DNA from: Streptomyces sp. CBMA29
Lineage (GTDB): Bacteria > Actinomycetota > Actinomycetes > Streptomycetales > Streptomycetaceae
Length of the DNA stretch: 35,739 bases
Assembly: GCF_014596445.1 (NCBI RefSeq)
Contig: NZ_MECL01000133.1
Span: 1-35,739, forward strand
Direction of reading: 5' to 3'
The position numbers and the translations under genes were made by a program. Shown here piece by piece: positions 16,520 through 23,706 of this stretch. The notes under the pieces are model-generated. The model saw only the letters and a program-made list of their open reading frames with translations. It did no database searches and was not told where the DNA came from. How positions within the stretch are numbered: position 1 is the first letter of the stretch; every line of letters begins with the position of its first letter.

Positions 16520-17599
16520 TCAGTAGGTGGAGCGCAGTTCGCCGGTAGGGCTCCAGAAGCCCTGCGCACGCCCGCTGAGCAGGGCGTTGTCCATGCGGTC
16601 GAGCGGCAGCGGCACGCGCCGCCGGGACCGGCTGCTCTCGTAGGTCGCGAAGACCAGTTCGGCGCCGCGCAGGCCGTACTCGGCGTCGAGGGCGGGCTTG
16701 CCGCCGGTGCGCAGGCTGTCGACCGCGTCCCGCACCGCCTCGGCCGTGGCCGCCACGATCGCCGGGTCGACGCCCCGGTCCCAGGTGCGGGAGTCGGTGT
16801 CGAAGGGTGAGTCGTGGACCAGGTCGTCCTTGCCGAAGCGCTGGATCAGGCAGCGCGCGCCGCGGATGTCGGCGCGCCCGCGGGCGCCCTGGATGATCAG
16901 CCCCAGGTTGTTCTGGAGGTTGAGGACCGGGGTGTGCGGTTCGCGCCCGGTGGAGACCACCGCGCGGACGCCGTCGGCCCAGCCGATCTGGGTGACCGAC
17001 GCGGTCTCGACGAAGGCGCCGTAGACGTAGCGGTCGAGCGTCACGTCGAGTTGGCCGAAGACCCACTCCGGTGCGGTGTCGCCGCGGTGGAAGAGGATCA
17101 GATCGAGGATGTGGGTGCCCCAGTCGAAGAGGTTCGGGCAGTACCCCTCGATCGTCACGACCTCGCCGATCTCGCCCCCGGCGACGGCTTCGCGGGCGAA
17201 GCGCTGCACGGCCTCGAAGCGGCGCTGGAGGTTGAAGGTCAGTTGCACCCCGGCCTCGGCGGCGACCCGGCTCATCTCCAGGGCCTCGCCGTACGACAGC
17301 GCGACCGGCTTCTCGCAGTGCACCGCGCGGACCCCGGCCGCCGCCGCGGCCCGGACGATCTCCGGGTGCAGGGCGGGCGGTGTGCAGACGCTGACGACGT
17401 CGGGCCGTTCCAGGACGAGCAGTTCGCGGTAGTCGCGGTACGTCCGCGGTACGCCCAGCTCCCCCGCCAGGTCGTCCGCGGTCCGCTCGTCGACGTCGGC
17501 GAGGGCGACGAGTTCGACGCCCGGCACCGCCCGCAAGCCGAGGCCGTGTACCCGGCCCTGCGAACCCGCGCCGATGACTGCCGCGGTGACGGATGCCAT
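16520..17599 (-). CDS. Gfo/Idh/MocA-family oxidoreductase, first gene of catabolic operon
   Basis: A 359-residue oxidoreductase. AVIGAGSQGRVHG is the dinucleotide loop, ALADVDERTA the end of strand two (Asp suggests NAD), VHCEKPVAL the conserved EKP, and NLFDWGTHILDLILF the D-x-x-T-H active-site segment. The C-terminus WSPTGELRSTY is unlike the other two family members here. The ATG at 17597-17599 follows GGGGAGGAG, a strong ribosome site; longer in-frame starts would run through the divergent regulatory region. Probably the entry dehydrogenase of the pathway, oxidising a hydroxyl of the imported glycoside. Confidence 0.9.
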   Translation of the reverse strand: MASVTAAVIGAGSQGRVHGLGLRAVPGVELVALADVDERTADDLAGELGVPRTYRDYRELLVLERPDVVSVCTPPALHPEIVRAAAAAGVRAVHCEKPVALSYGEALEMSRVAAEAGVQLTFNLQRRFEAVQRFAREAVAGGEIGEVVTIEGYCPNLFDWGTHILDLILFHRGDTAPEWVFGQLDVTLDRYVYGAFVETASVTQIGWADGVRAVVSTGREPHTPVLNLQNNLGLIIQGARGRADIRGARCLIQRFGKDDLVHDSPFDTDSRTWDRGVDPAIVAATAEAVRDAVDSLRTGGKPALDAEYGLRGAELVFATYESSRSRRRVPLPLDRMDNALLSGRAQGFWSPTGELRSTY

Positions 17600-17688
17600 C
17601 CGCTCTCCTCCCCTGAGTCCCGCCTGAAGTGAGTCCCACCAGGACCGCTTCCGGGGCTCCCGAAGCTCTCGAGGGCCCGGAATGCGGT

Positions 17689-17717
17689 CATTGGTATGTG
17701 CCAAAGCCATACCACTT
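17689..17717 (-). promoter_or_regulatory. Candidate operator: inverted repeat TGGTATG-N9-CATACCA
   Basis: TGGTATG (17692-17698) and CATACCA (17708-17714) are perfect 7-bp arms with a 9-bp spacer. The right arm continues into ACCACTT (17711-17717), a heptamer that also occurs before the genes at 7277 (minus) and 17930 (plus). The repeat begins a few bases downstream of the -10 candidate at 17724-17729, where a bound repressor would block transcription of the catabolic operon. Binding by either GntR protein is inference. Confidence 0.5.
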
Positions 17718-17723
17718 GCCGCC

Positions 17724-17751
17724 ATCGTAATACGAAAGCCGATCCTGTCTA
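17724..17751 (-). promoter_or_regulatory. Candidate promoter of the catabolic operon
   Basis: On the minus strand TAGACA (-35, forward 17746-17751) and TACGAT (-10, forward 17724-17729) are separated by 16 bp, close to the vegetative sigma consensus. Transcription would begin near 17717, giving a leader of about 115 bases before the ATG at 17599. Confidence 0.45.
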
Positions 17752-17853
17752 GAGGGTGAAGCAGACCAGAATGCCGGGGAAACTGGGCACACTTCGCACT
17801 TTTCAGCCACAGACAGGCATAATTCGGCCGTCGACTCGGCTGGATACCTACGA

Positions 17854-17890
17854 CACCACTACTGACCACATAGGACCACTTCGCTACGCT
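17854..17890 (+). promoter_or_regulatory. Promoter with three 10-bp-phased ACCAC iterons before the dehydrogenase gene
   Basis: ACCAC occurs at 17855, 17865 and 17875, exactly one helical turn apart (CACCACT, TGACCAC, GGACCACT). TGACCA (17863-17868) and TACGCT (17885-17890) make a -35/-10 pair with a 16-bp spacer, so the iterons overlap the promoter. A further ACCACT lies at 17907-17912. The half-site equals one arm of the HutC/DasR palindrome. Confidence 0.5.
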
Positions 17891-17929
17891 GGTGCCCGGA
17901 CGTCACACCACTCAGGCCAGGAGATCCGT

Positions 17930-18874
17930 ATGAAGATCAGCCAGCTCGTCGGCCCGCGCACCTCGGAGGTCGTCGCGGCCGACGACCCGGTCCCCGGCGC
18001 CGACCAGGTGCTGGTCGAGGTGCTGGCCAGCGGGGTCTGCACCTCCGACATCGGGCCGTGGCTCTCGCACGACCCGGCCGCCCCGCCGGTCAGGCTGGGC
18101 CACGAGATCGTGGGGCGGGTGGTCGGCACCGGCCGGGACGCGGGCCGTTGGGCGCCGGGCGATCTGGTGACCGGGCTCGGCGGCGAGGGATTCGCGACGC
18201 TCGCCGTCATGGACGCGCACGCCGTCCTGCCGGTACCGGCCGGGATCGAGCCCGCGCACGCGATCGGCGAACCGGTCGCCGACCTGGAGGAGGCGCTGTC
18301 CCGTACGGGCGTGCGCGCGGGCGACCGGGTCGCCGTCGTCGGCCTCGGCTTCATGGGCCTCGGCCTGGTCCAGCTCGCCAAGCGGCACGCGCCGGGGCTG
18401 CTGGTGGGCGTCGACCCCGATCCGGCCCGCCGCGAGCGCGCCCTGCGGCTCGGCGCCGACCTCGCCTTCGCCCCCGACGACCTCCCGGAGGAGTACCGGA
18501 AGGACACCGGACGGGCGACGGACGCGCGGCTCGCCGTCGTCCTGGAGGCGACCGGCACGACGAGCGGGCTCAGCACGGCCGGCAGCCTGGTGCGGCCCTT
18601 CGGCACCCTGTGCGTCGTCGGCTACCACCACACCGGCGACGCGATGATGGACATGGACCTCTGGTACAAGGCCGTCACCGTCGTCAACGGCTTCTGCCCG
18701 GACCGCACCCGGCTGATGGGCGCCATGCGCGACGCGCTCGCGCTGATCGGCGAACGCCGCTTCAGCTACGCGCCGTTGGTCACCCACCGCTTCGGCCTCG
18801 AAGGCGTGGACGACGCCTTCCGCACCATGACGGCGGCCGGCCCCGACTACGTCAAGGGAGTGCTGGTGCTCTGA
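17930..18874 (+). CDS. Medium-chain (alcohol/polyol/sugar) dehydrogenase without structural-zinc lobe
   Basis: A 314-residue MDR-family dehydrogenase. Catalytic zinc ligands are Cys-37 (GVCTSDIG), His-58 and Glu-59 (GHE), and Glu-114 (IGEPVADLE). VVGLGFMG (136-143) is the nucleotide loop and Asp-162 (GVDPDPARR) suggests NAD preference. The usual four-cysteine structural-zinc loop is absent, which explains the short length. ATG 17930-17932 follows AGGAG by six bases. It is divergent from the catabolic operon and shares its half-site motifs, so it probably oxidises or reduces a pathway intermediate; the substrate is unknown. Confidence 0.88.
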   Translation: MKISQLVGPRTSEVVAADDPVPGADQVLVEVLASGVCTSDIGPWLSHDPAAPPVRLGHEIVGRVVGTGRDAGRWAPGDLVTGLGGEGFATLAVMDAHAVLPVPAGIEPAHAIGEPVADLEEALSRTGVRAGDRVAVVGLGFMGLGLVQLAKRHAPGLLVGVDPDPARRERALRLGADLAFAPDDLPEEYRKDTGRATDARLAVVLEATGTTSGLSTAGSLVRPFGTLCVVGYHHTGDAMMDMDLWYKAVTVVNGFCPDRTRLMGAMRDALALIGERRFSYAPLVTHRFGLEGVDDAFRTMTAAGPDYVKGVLVL

Positions 18875-18890
18875 CCGCGCACACGGCCCA

Positions 18891-18950
18891 GGTCGGAACA
18901 CCGGTCGGACCACCGGTTGGAACACCGGTCGGAACACCGGTCCGACCTCG
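18891..18950. repeat. 12-bp tandem repeat array between convergent genes
   Basis: Four consecutive 12-bp units (GGTCGGAACACC, GGTCGGACCACC, GGTTGGAACACC, GGTCGGAACACC) run from 18891 to 18938, followed by a diverged fifth, GGTCCGACCTCG. GGTCGGAC at 18903-18910 can pair with GTCCGACC at 18940-18947. It lies 16 bp after the dehydrogenase stop and 20 bp from the end of the convergent regulator gene, so it may act as a bidirectional terminator. Confidence 0.75.
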
Positions 18951-18970
18951 GCCGTACGGCTGCCCGCGGC

Positions 18971-19732
18971 TCAGCCGTGCGAGCGCGCGAAGGACGTACG
19001 CAGCCGGTACCGGTCGCCCGCGTACTGGATCGTGGACTCGAACAGCGGCTCCTCCTCGGGGCCGACCGCGATCTGGTGCATGACCAGAAGCGGATCGCCC
19101 GAGGCCATGTCGAGCTGTCCCGCGGCGCGGTCGTCGGCCTTGGTCGCCTCGATCGTGCTGTCCGCGCGGACCGGCTCGACCCCGGCGGCGGAAAGCGTCG
19201 CGTACAGCGAGCGGTCCGCGAAATCGACGTCCTCGATGCCGGGCACCAGCGCGAGCGGAATTCGCGTCAGGTCCAGCGCTATCGGAACACCGTCGAGCAG
19301 CCGTACCCGCTCCAGCCGGAACAGCGGAGTGCCGGGCGCGATACCGAGCCGCTCCGCCTCGTCGATGCTGGCCGGGCTCGCCTGTGCCATTAATACCTTG
19401 GAGTGCGGCTTCAACCCCATTCGTGCCGCGGTCTCGCTGAAGGATTCCAGGCTGTTCGGCCATTCCTTCTTCGGCGCCGACTGCGTCACGTACCAGCCAC
19501 GGCCGTGGGACGCGCTGAGCACGCCCTCCTCCACCAGGTGCCCCAGGGCTTTCCTCAGCGTGACCCGGCTGATGCCCAGTTGACGGCAGAGCTCCCGCTC
19601 GGGCGCCAGCCGCATTCCCGGCCTCAGCTCGCCCCGGTCGATTTCGCTGCGGATCAAATTCACTGCCTGGATCCACAGGGGTTCTGGATAGCCCGGCAGG
19701 ATAACGCCCGCGACCTCGCGAGAGTCGTTCAT
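18971..19732 (-). CDS. GntR-family (HutC/DasR type) transcriptional regulator 2, TTA codon
   Basis: A 253-residue regulator, the same length as the one at 5458-6219 and closely similar throughout. The winged helix contains LAPERELCRQLGISRVTLRKAL and HGRGWYV, and the UTRA domain includes MGLKPHSKVL, PLFRLERVRLLDGVPIALDL and AGDRYRLRTSFAR. The ATG at 19730-19732 is chosen by length match; an in-frame ATG five codons upstream is possible, and neither has a clear ribosome site. Leu-114 is encoded by TTA (forward 19391-19393), a bldA-type codon. A TGGTC-T-GACCA palindrome lies 92 bp upstream, suggesting autoregulation. It likely controls the neighbouring catabolic operon; effector unknown. Confidence 0.92.
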   Translation of the reverse strand: MNDSREVAGVILPGYPEPLWIQAVNLIRSEIDRGELRPGMRLAPERELCRQLGISRVTLRKALGHLVEEGVLSASHGRGWYVTQSAPKKEWPNSLESFSETAARMGLKPHSKVLMAQASPASIDEAERLGIAPGTPLFRLERVRLLDGVPIALDLTRIPLALVPGIEDVDFADRSLYATLSAAGVEPVRADSTIEATKADDRAAGQLDMASGDPLLVMHQIAVGPEEEPLFESTIQYAGDRYRLRTSFARSHG

Positions 19733-19804
19733 ACGTGAGGCCCCCATAATGACGCGCTCGCGGCCTCCGGCCGCCGACGCCGTAACTGATGAACAGCGAC
19801 GCTC

Positions 19805-19834
19805 AGGATAGCTTTCCGCCACGTGGTCTGACCA
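19805..19834 (-). promoter_or_regulatory. DasR/HutC-like operator and promoter before regulator 2
   Basis: TGGTC-T-GACCA (19824-19834) is a perfect 5+5 palindrome inside GTGGTCTGACCAGT, one base shorter than the DasR-type box (half-sites TGGTCT and AGACCA). On the minus strand TATCCT (forward 19805-19810) is a -10 candidate, placing the palindrome near -35. The location suits autorepression; it also lies 86 bp before the PhzF gene on the other strand. Confidence 0.55.
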
Positions 19835-19919
19835 GTTCCGCGGCTCCCGGCGGCGGGACGGCCGGAACCGGCCGGTGCGAGCGGGTCCGCTCCCGCGCCC
19901 CGAATGCTTGAATGCCGGA

Positions 19920-20600
19920 GTGAATACGACATCGGGCGGCATCGATGTGCTGCGGGTCTTCTGCGGCCCCGACCGGCGGTACGGCAACGCCCTCGGCGTG
20001 GTCCGCGACGGCTCGCGCTACCCGGACCGCGCGGCACGGCAGGCCCTGGCCGGTGAACTCGGCTTCAGCGAAACGGTGTTCGTGGACGACCCGGAGCGCG
20101 GCGCGGTGGACATCTACACGCCGGGGCTGCGACTGCCCTTCGCCGGGCACCCGTTGGTCGGGGTCGCCTGGCTGCTCGACGTGGAGGTGCTTGAACCCGA
20201 GGTCGGGGAGGTCTTCACCCGCGACGACGGGGAGTTCACCTGGATCACCGTCCGCGCGGAGTGGGCGGCGCCGCGCACCCTGCGCGAGTACGCGCTGCCC
20301 GCCGAGGTCGACGCGCTGGACGTGCCGGAGCCGGGCGAGTGGGTGTACGCCTGGGCGTGGCAGGACGAGGCCGCCGGCCGGATCAGGGCGCGGGCCTTCC
20401 CCGGCCGCGGCGACGGCATCGACGAGGACGAGGCGACGGGCGCCGCCGCGCTGCTGCTCACCCGGCAGCTCGGCCGCGCGCTGCACATCACGCAGGGCCA
20501 GGGCTCGCAGATCCTCACCGCGCCCGGCCCGGACGGCACCGTCGAGATCGGCGGCCGGGTGTATCTGGAGACGGTCCTGGCCGCGCCGCGGGCCCACTGA
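19920..20600 (+). CDS. PhzF-family isomerase/epimerase
   Basis: A 226-residue PhzF/DAP-epimerase-fold protein. VLRVFCG and YGNALGVV are the N-terminal family motifs, with the general-base Glu in LGFSETVFV. LPFAGHPLVGVAWLL corresponds to the second glycine-rich motif, and GIDEDEATGAAALLL to the E-D-P-x-T-G-S/A motif near the C-terminus. At 226 residues it is shorter than the usual 260-300. The start GTG at 19920-19922 is preferred because the family fold begins a few residues later, but the in-frame ATG at 19875 is possible. Family members isomerise enzyme-specific small metabolites; without a phenazine cluster nearby its substrate is unknown. Confidence 0.82.
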   Translation: MNTTSGGIDVLRVFCGPDRRYGNALGVVRDGSRYPDRAARQALAGELGFSETVFVDDPERGAVDIYTPGLRLPFAGHPLVGVAWLLDVEVLEPEVGEVFTRDDGEFTWITVRAEWAAPRTLREYALPAEVDALDVPEPGEWVYAWAWQDEAAGRIRARAFPGRGDGIDEDEATGAAALLLTRQLGRALHITQGQGSQILTAPGPDGTVEIGGRVYLETVLAAPRAH

Positions 20601-20766
20601 GACCGGCGCGGGCCGGTGCGAACTGCGGTGCGGAGGCCGTGCGCCGGCGTCACAAGTCGCGCGTTCCCCGTACACCGCCTTGACTGGTGGCGTTCGTGGC
20701 GTTCGTCGCAGCAGCGTTCGCCATGTCCGCCCGTGTCGTTCGCCGTGTCCGCCGTGGAGGTCGCGT

Positions 20767-21723
20767 ATGGCCGCCGCACCCTCCGGGCCCCGGGGCCGTG
20801 AGAAGGGCCTGGTCGGCCGTACGGTCGCCGGGGCGGCCGGGCGCGCGACGCGGTGGAAGGCGCGCGGCCTGCGGCTGCGCCACGCGGCGGAACGCCGCTT
20901 CCCGGTGATCACCGAGCTGACCGCCCGCCTGCTGTCGGTGAATCTGCTGGACGCGGGCACCCGGCTGGCCGCCCAGCTCTTCCTGACCGCCGTCCCGCTG
21001 CTGTTCGTCGTCGCGGCCTTCGCCCCGCAGGCCGTACGGGACCAGCTCATGCGCACCGCGCGTAACGTCTTCGGGCTCACCGGGGCATCGGACGAGCAGC
21101 TCAGACAGGTCTACAGCGCGAACGGCGGGGATCTGCGGCAGACCATCGGGGTGATCGGCGTCCTGATGGCGCTGCTGTCCGCCACCGCGTGCAGCCGGGC
21201 GATGGCGCGGGTGTGCGAGCGGGCGTGGGGGCTGCCGCGCGCCTCGGTGCGGGTGGCGGTGTGGCGCTGGGTGGTGTGGATCGCCGCGTGGATGGTGGCG
21301 CTGGTCCTCCAGGGGCCGCTGCGCGACGGCTTCGGCGTCGGGCTGAGGCTCGGGCTGCCGCTGACCTTCCTCGCGGACGTGCTGGTGTGGTGGTGGACCC
21401 AGCGACTGCTGCTGAGCAAGCGCGTCGCGTGGCTGCCGCTGCTGCCCGGCGCGATCCTCACCGCGCTGGCGATGACGGCCCTGTCGGTGACCGCCCGCCT
21501 CTACATGCCGACCGCCCTCAACCGCAGCCTGGCCAATTACGGCTCCCTGGGGTCGGTCTTCACGATGCTGTCCTGGCTGATCGCGATCTGCGCGGTGCTG
21601 ACCTTCACCATCACCGCGGGCGCCGTGCTGGCCTGCGAGCCGCCGCTGGCCTCGCTGCTCGGACCCGTCGGCGGTGAGGACCAGCCATCGCGCCGGAATG
21701 CCGGTAAGGACCGCGTCGTCTAG
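20767..21723 (+). CDS. YihY/BrkB-family integral membrane protein
   Basis: A 318-residue membrane protein of the YihY/virulence-factor BrkB family. After a basic cytoplasmic N-terminus come the family segments LDAGTRLAAQLFLTAVPLLF (about 62-81), IGVIGVLMALLSATACSRAM, VAVWRWVVWIAAWMVALVLQ, LTFLADVLVWWWTQRLLL, LPGAILTALAMTAL and LSWLIAICAVLTFTITAGAVL, about six membrane spans. The motif LYMPTALNRSLANYGSLGSVF lies before the last helix and is family-typical. ATG 20767-20769 follows GTGGAGG. The biochemical function of the family is not settled; envelope or transport roles have been proposed. A tail of charged residues ends the protein. Confidence 0.9.
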   Translation: MAAAPSGPRGREKGLVGRTVAGAAGRATRWKARGLRLRHAAERRFPVITELTARLLSVNLLDAGTRLAAQLFLTAVPLLFVVAAFAPQAVRDQLMRTARNVFGLTGASDEQLRQVYSANGGDLRQTIGVIGVLMALLSATACSRAMARVCERAWGLPRASVRVAVWRWVVWIAAWMVALVLQGPLRDGFGVGLRLGLPLTFLADVLVWWWTQRLLLSKRVAWLPLLPGAILTALAMTALSVTARLYMPTALNRSLANYGSLGSVFTMLSWLIAICAVLTFTITAGAVLACEPPLASLLGPVGGEDQPSRRNAGKDRVV

Positions 21724-21791
21724 CGTGGTCAGGGCGGGGGACGCCTCGCGGCGGGCGCACCGCGGCGGGGGGAACGGCGAAAGGTGCCCTC

Positions 21792-23618
21792 ATGCGTCGC
21801 TACCCGCCGATCGCGGACCACGGCCTCATCGGAGACCTCCAGACCAGCGCGCTGGTGTCGTCGCGGGGCGTCGTCGACTGGTTCTGCGCGCCGCGCTTCG
21901 ACGCGCCGAGCGTCTTCGCCTCGCTCCTCGACCACGACCGCGGCGGCTACTTCTCGGTCACGGCCGCGGGCCCGGAGGCGAGGGTCAGGCAGCTCTACCT
22001 GCCGGACACCGCGGTGCTCGTCACCCGCTTCATGACCCCCGACGGCGTCGGCGAGGTCATCGACTTCATGCCGGTGGACCGGCCGGAGACCGCGACCGAC
22101 CGGCACCGGCTGCTCCGCGTCATGCGGGTGGTGCGCGGCACGGTCCGCTTCGCCCTGGAGTGCAGGCCGCGCTTCGACTACGGCCGCCGCGACCACCGGC
22201 TGCACATGACGGACGACGGCACGGCCCGCTTCGGCGCGCCCGAGGCGTGGGCGTACCTCCAGCCGGTCGGCCCGCTGGACCTCGAACGCGACGAGGAGGA
22301 CGTACGGGCCACGGTCACGCTGAAGCAGGGCGAGATGGCCGCCGCGGTGCTGACGGTGTGCGCGGCGCACGGCGAACCGCCCGAGCCGGTGACGGTGGAG
22401 GGCCTGCGGGCGGAATTCGACGGGGTGCGGGAGTTCTGGCACGGCTGGATCCGGCAGTGCCGCTACCGGGGCCGCTGGCAGCAGGCCGTGAACCGCTCGG
22501 CGATCACCTTGAAGCTGCTCACGTACGCGCCGACCGGCGCGCCGGTCGCCGCTGCCACGATGGGCCTGCCGGAGCAGGTCGGCGGCGAGCGCAACTGGGA
22601 CTACCGCTATACGTGGGTCAGGGACGCGTCGCTGTCGGTGACCGCGCTGGTCGACCTGGGTTTCACCGCGGAGGCGGACGCCTTCCGCCGCTGGCTCGGC
22701 GGGCGGCTGCGCGCGGGCGGCACGGTGACCGGCGAGCCGTTGCAGATCATGTACCGGGTGGACGGCGACCCGCACCTGGCCGAGGAGACGCTGGACCACT
22801 TCGAGGGCTACCGCGGTTCCGCGCCGGTCCGGCTGGGCAACGGGGCCGCCGACCAGCTCCAGCTCGACATCTACGGCGAGGCCGTGCACGCCCTGTCCCG
22901 GTCGCAGGACATCGCCCAGCTCGCCGGGTGGGAGGGCTGGCGGACCTTCTCCGGCCTGCTGGACTGGCTGGCCGCGCACTGGGACCGCGCGGACGAGGGC
23001 ATCTGGGAGACCCGCGGCGGGCGGCAGGACTTCACGTACAGCCGTCTGATGTGCTGGTCGGCCTTCGACCGCGGCATCCGGCTGGCCGCGGAACTCGCCA
23101 GGCCGGCCGATCTGGAGACCTGGACCGCGGCGCGCGACGCGATCATGGAACAGGTCATGGACCGCGGCTGGAGCGAGAAGCGGCACGCCTTCGTGCAGCA
23201 CTACGGCAGCGAGGTGCTGGACGCGTCGCTGCTGCTCATGCCGGAGGTCGGCTTCGTCGCGCCGAAGGAGCCGCGCTGGCTGTCGACGCTGGACGCGATG
23301 GACGAGGAGCTGGTCTCCGACAGCCTCGTCTACCGCTACGACCCGGGCGCCTCCCCGGACGGGCTGCGCGGCGGCGAGGGCACCTTCTCGCTGTGCAGCT
23401 TCCTGTACGTCGGCGCGCTCGCCCGCGCCGGGCGCCTGGGCCCGGCCCGCTACGCCTTCGACAAGATGCTCACCTACGCCAACCACGTCGGCCTGTTCGC
23501 CGAGGAGATCGGCCCGACGGGTGAGCAACTGGGCAACTTCCCGCAGGCGTTCACGCATCTGTCGCTGATCACGGCGGCGACGGCGCTGGACGAGGAGCTG
23601 GACAGGTCCGAGTCCTGA
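21792..23618 (+). CDS. Glycoside hydrolase family 15 protein (trehalase/glucoamylase type)
   Basis: A 608-residue GH15 enzyme. The N-terminal beta-sandwich starts PPIADHGLIGDLQTSALVS. The (alpha/alpha)6 catalytic domain contains the hallmark GGERNWDYRYTWVRDAS (264-280), the acid Glu-406 in DEGIWETRGG, and the base glutamate at 571 or 572 in LFAEEIGPTGEQLGNFPQA. No signal peptide is present, so it is cytoplasmic. Actinobacterial proteins of this type hydrolyse trehalose or short alpha-glucans to glucose. ATG 21792-21794, 68 bp after the membrane protein stop; the two may be co-transcribed. Trehalose is the more likely substrate by family precedent, but I cannot separate it from glucoamylase by sequence alone. 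Confidence 0.92.
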   Translation: MRRYPPIADHGLIGDLQTSALVSSRGVVDWFCAPRFDAPSVFASLLDHDRGGYFSVTAAGPEARVRQLYLPDTAVLVTRFMTPDGVGEVIDFMPVDRPETATDRHRLLRVMRVVRGTVRFALECRPRFDYGRRDHRLHMTDDGTARFGAPEAWAYLQPVGPLDLERDEEDVRATVTLKQGEMAAAVLTVCAAHGEPPEPVTVEGLRAEFDGVREFWHGWIRQCRYRGRWQQAVNRSAITLKLLTYAPTGAPVAAATMGLPEQVGGERNWDYRYTWVRDASLSVTALVDLGFTAEADAFRRWLGGRLRAGGTVTGEPLQIMYRVDGDPHLAEETLDHFEGYRGSAPVRLGNGAADQLQLDIYGEAVHALSRSQDIAQLAGWEGWRTFSGLLDWLAAHWDRADEGIWETRGGRQDFTYSRLMCWSAFDRGIRLAAELARPADLETWTAARDAIMEQVMDRGWSEKRHAFVQHYGSEVLDASLLLMPEVGFVAPKEPRWLSTLDAMDEELVSDSLVYRYDPGASPDGLRGGEGTFSLCSFLYVGALARAGRLGPARYAFDKMLTYANHVGLFAEEIGPTGEQLGNFPQAFTHLSLITAATALDEELDRSES

Positions 23619-23706
23619 ACCCGGGGCCAACTCCTTGATCACATAAGGGGACAAGGGGACGGGGGTGGGTCGCCGGGCGGGATCGCGATACGGCAGCATG
23701 TGGCCC

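Larger units (their letters stand above)
17600..17929. promoter_or_regulatory. 330-bp divergent intergenic regulatory region
   Basis: There is no gene between the divergent starts at 17599 and 17930. The stretch is clearly AT-richer than its neighbours and holds a minus-strand promoter candidate, an inverted repeat and three phased half-sites on the plus side, each listed separately. It is the main control point for the catabolic operon and the dehydrogenase gene. Confidence 0.8.

Noticed and set aside
14875..16548. 557-codon plus-strand frame opposite the transporter genes
   Set aside because: Antisense shadow of the DppB and ThuA-like genes; rich in Asp/Gly/Val with no domain.
19920..20600. 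Reading the PhzF-family gene as evidence of phenazine biosynthesis
   Set aside because: No other phenazine genes are in the window, and PhzF-like proteins are common without phenazines.
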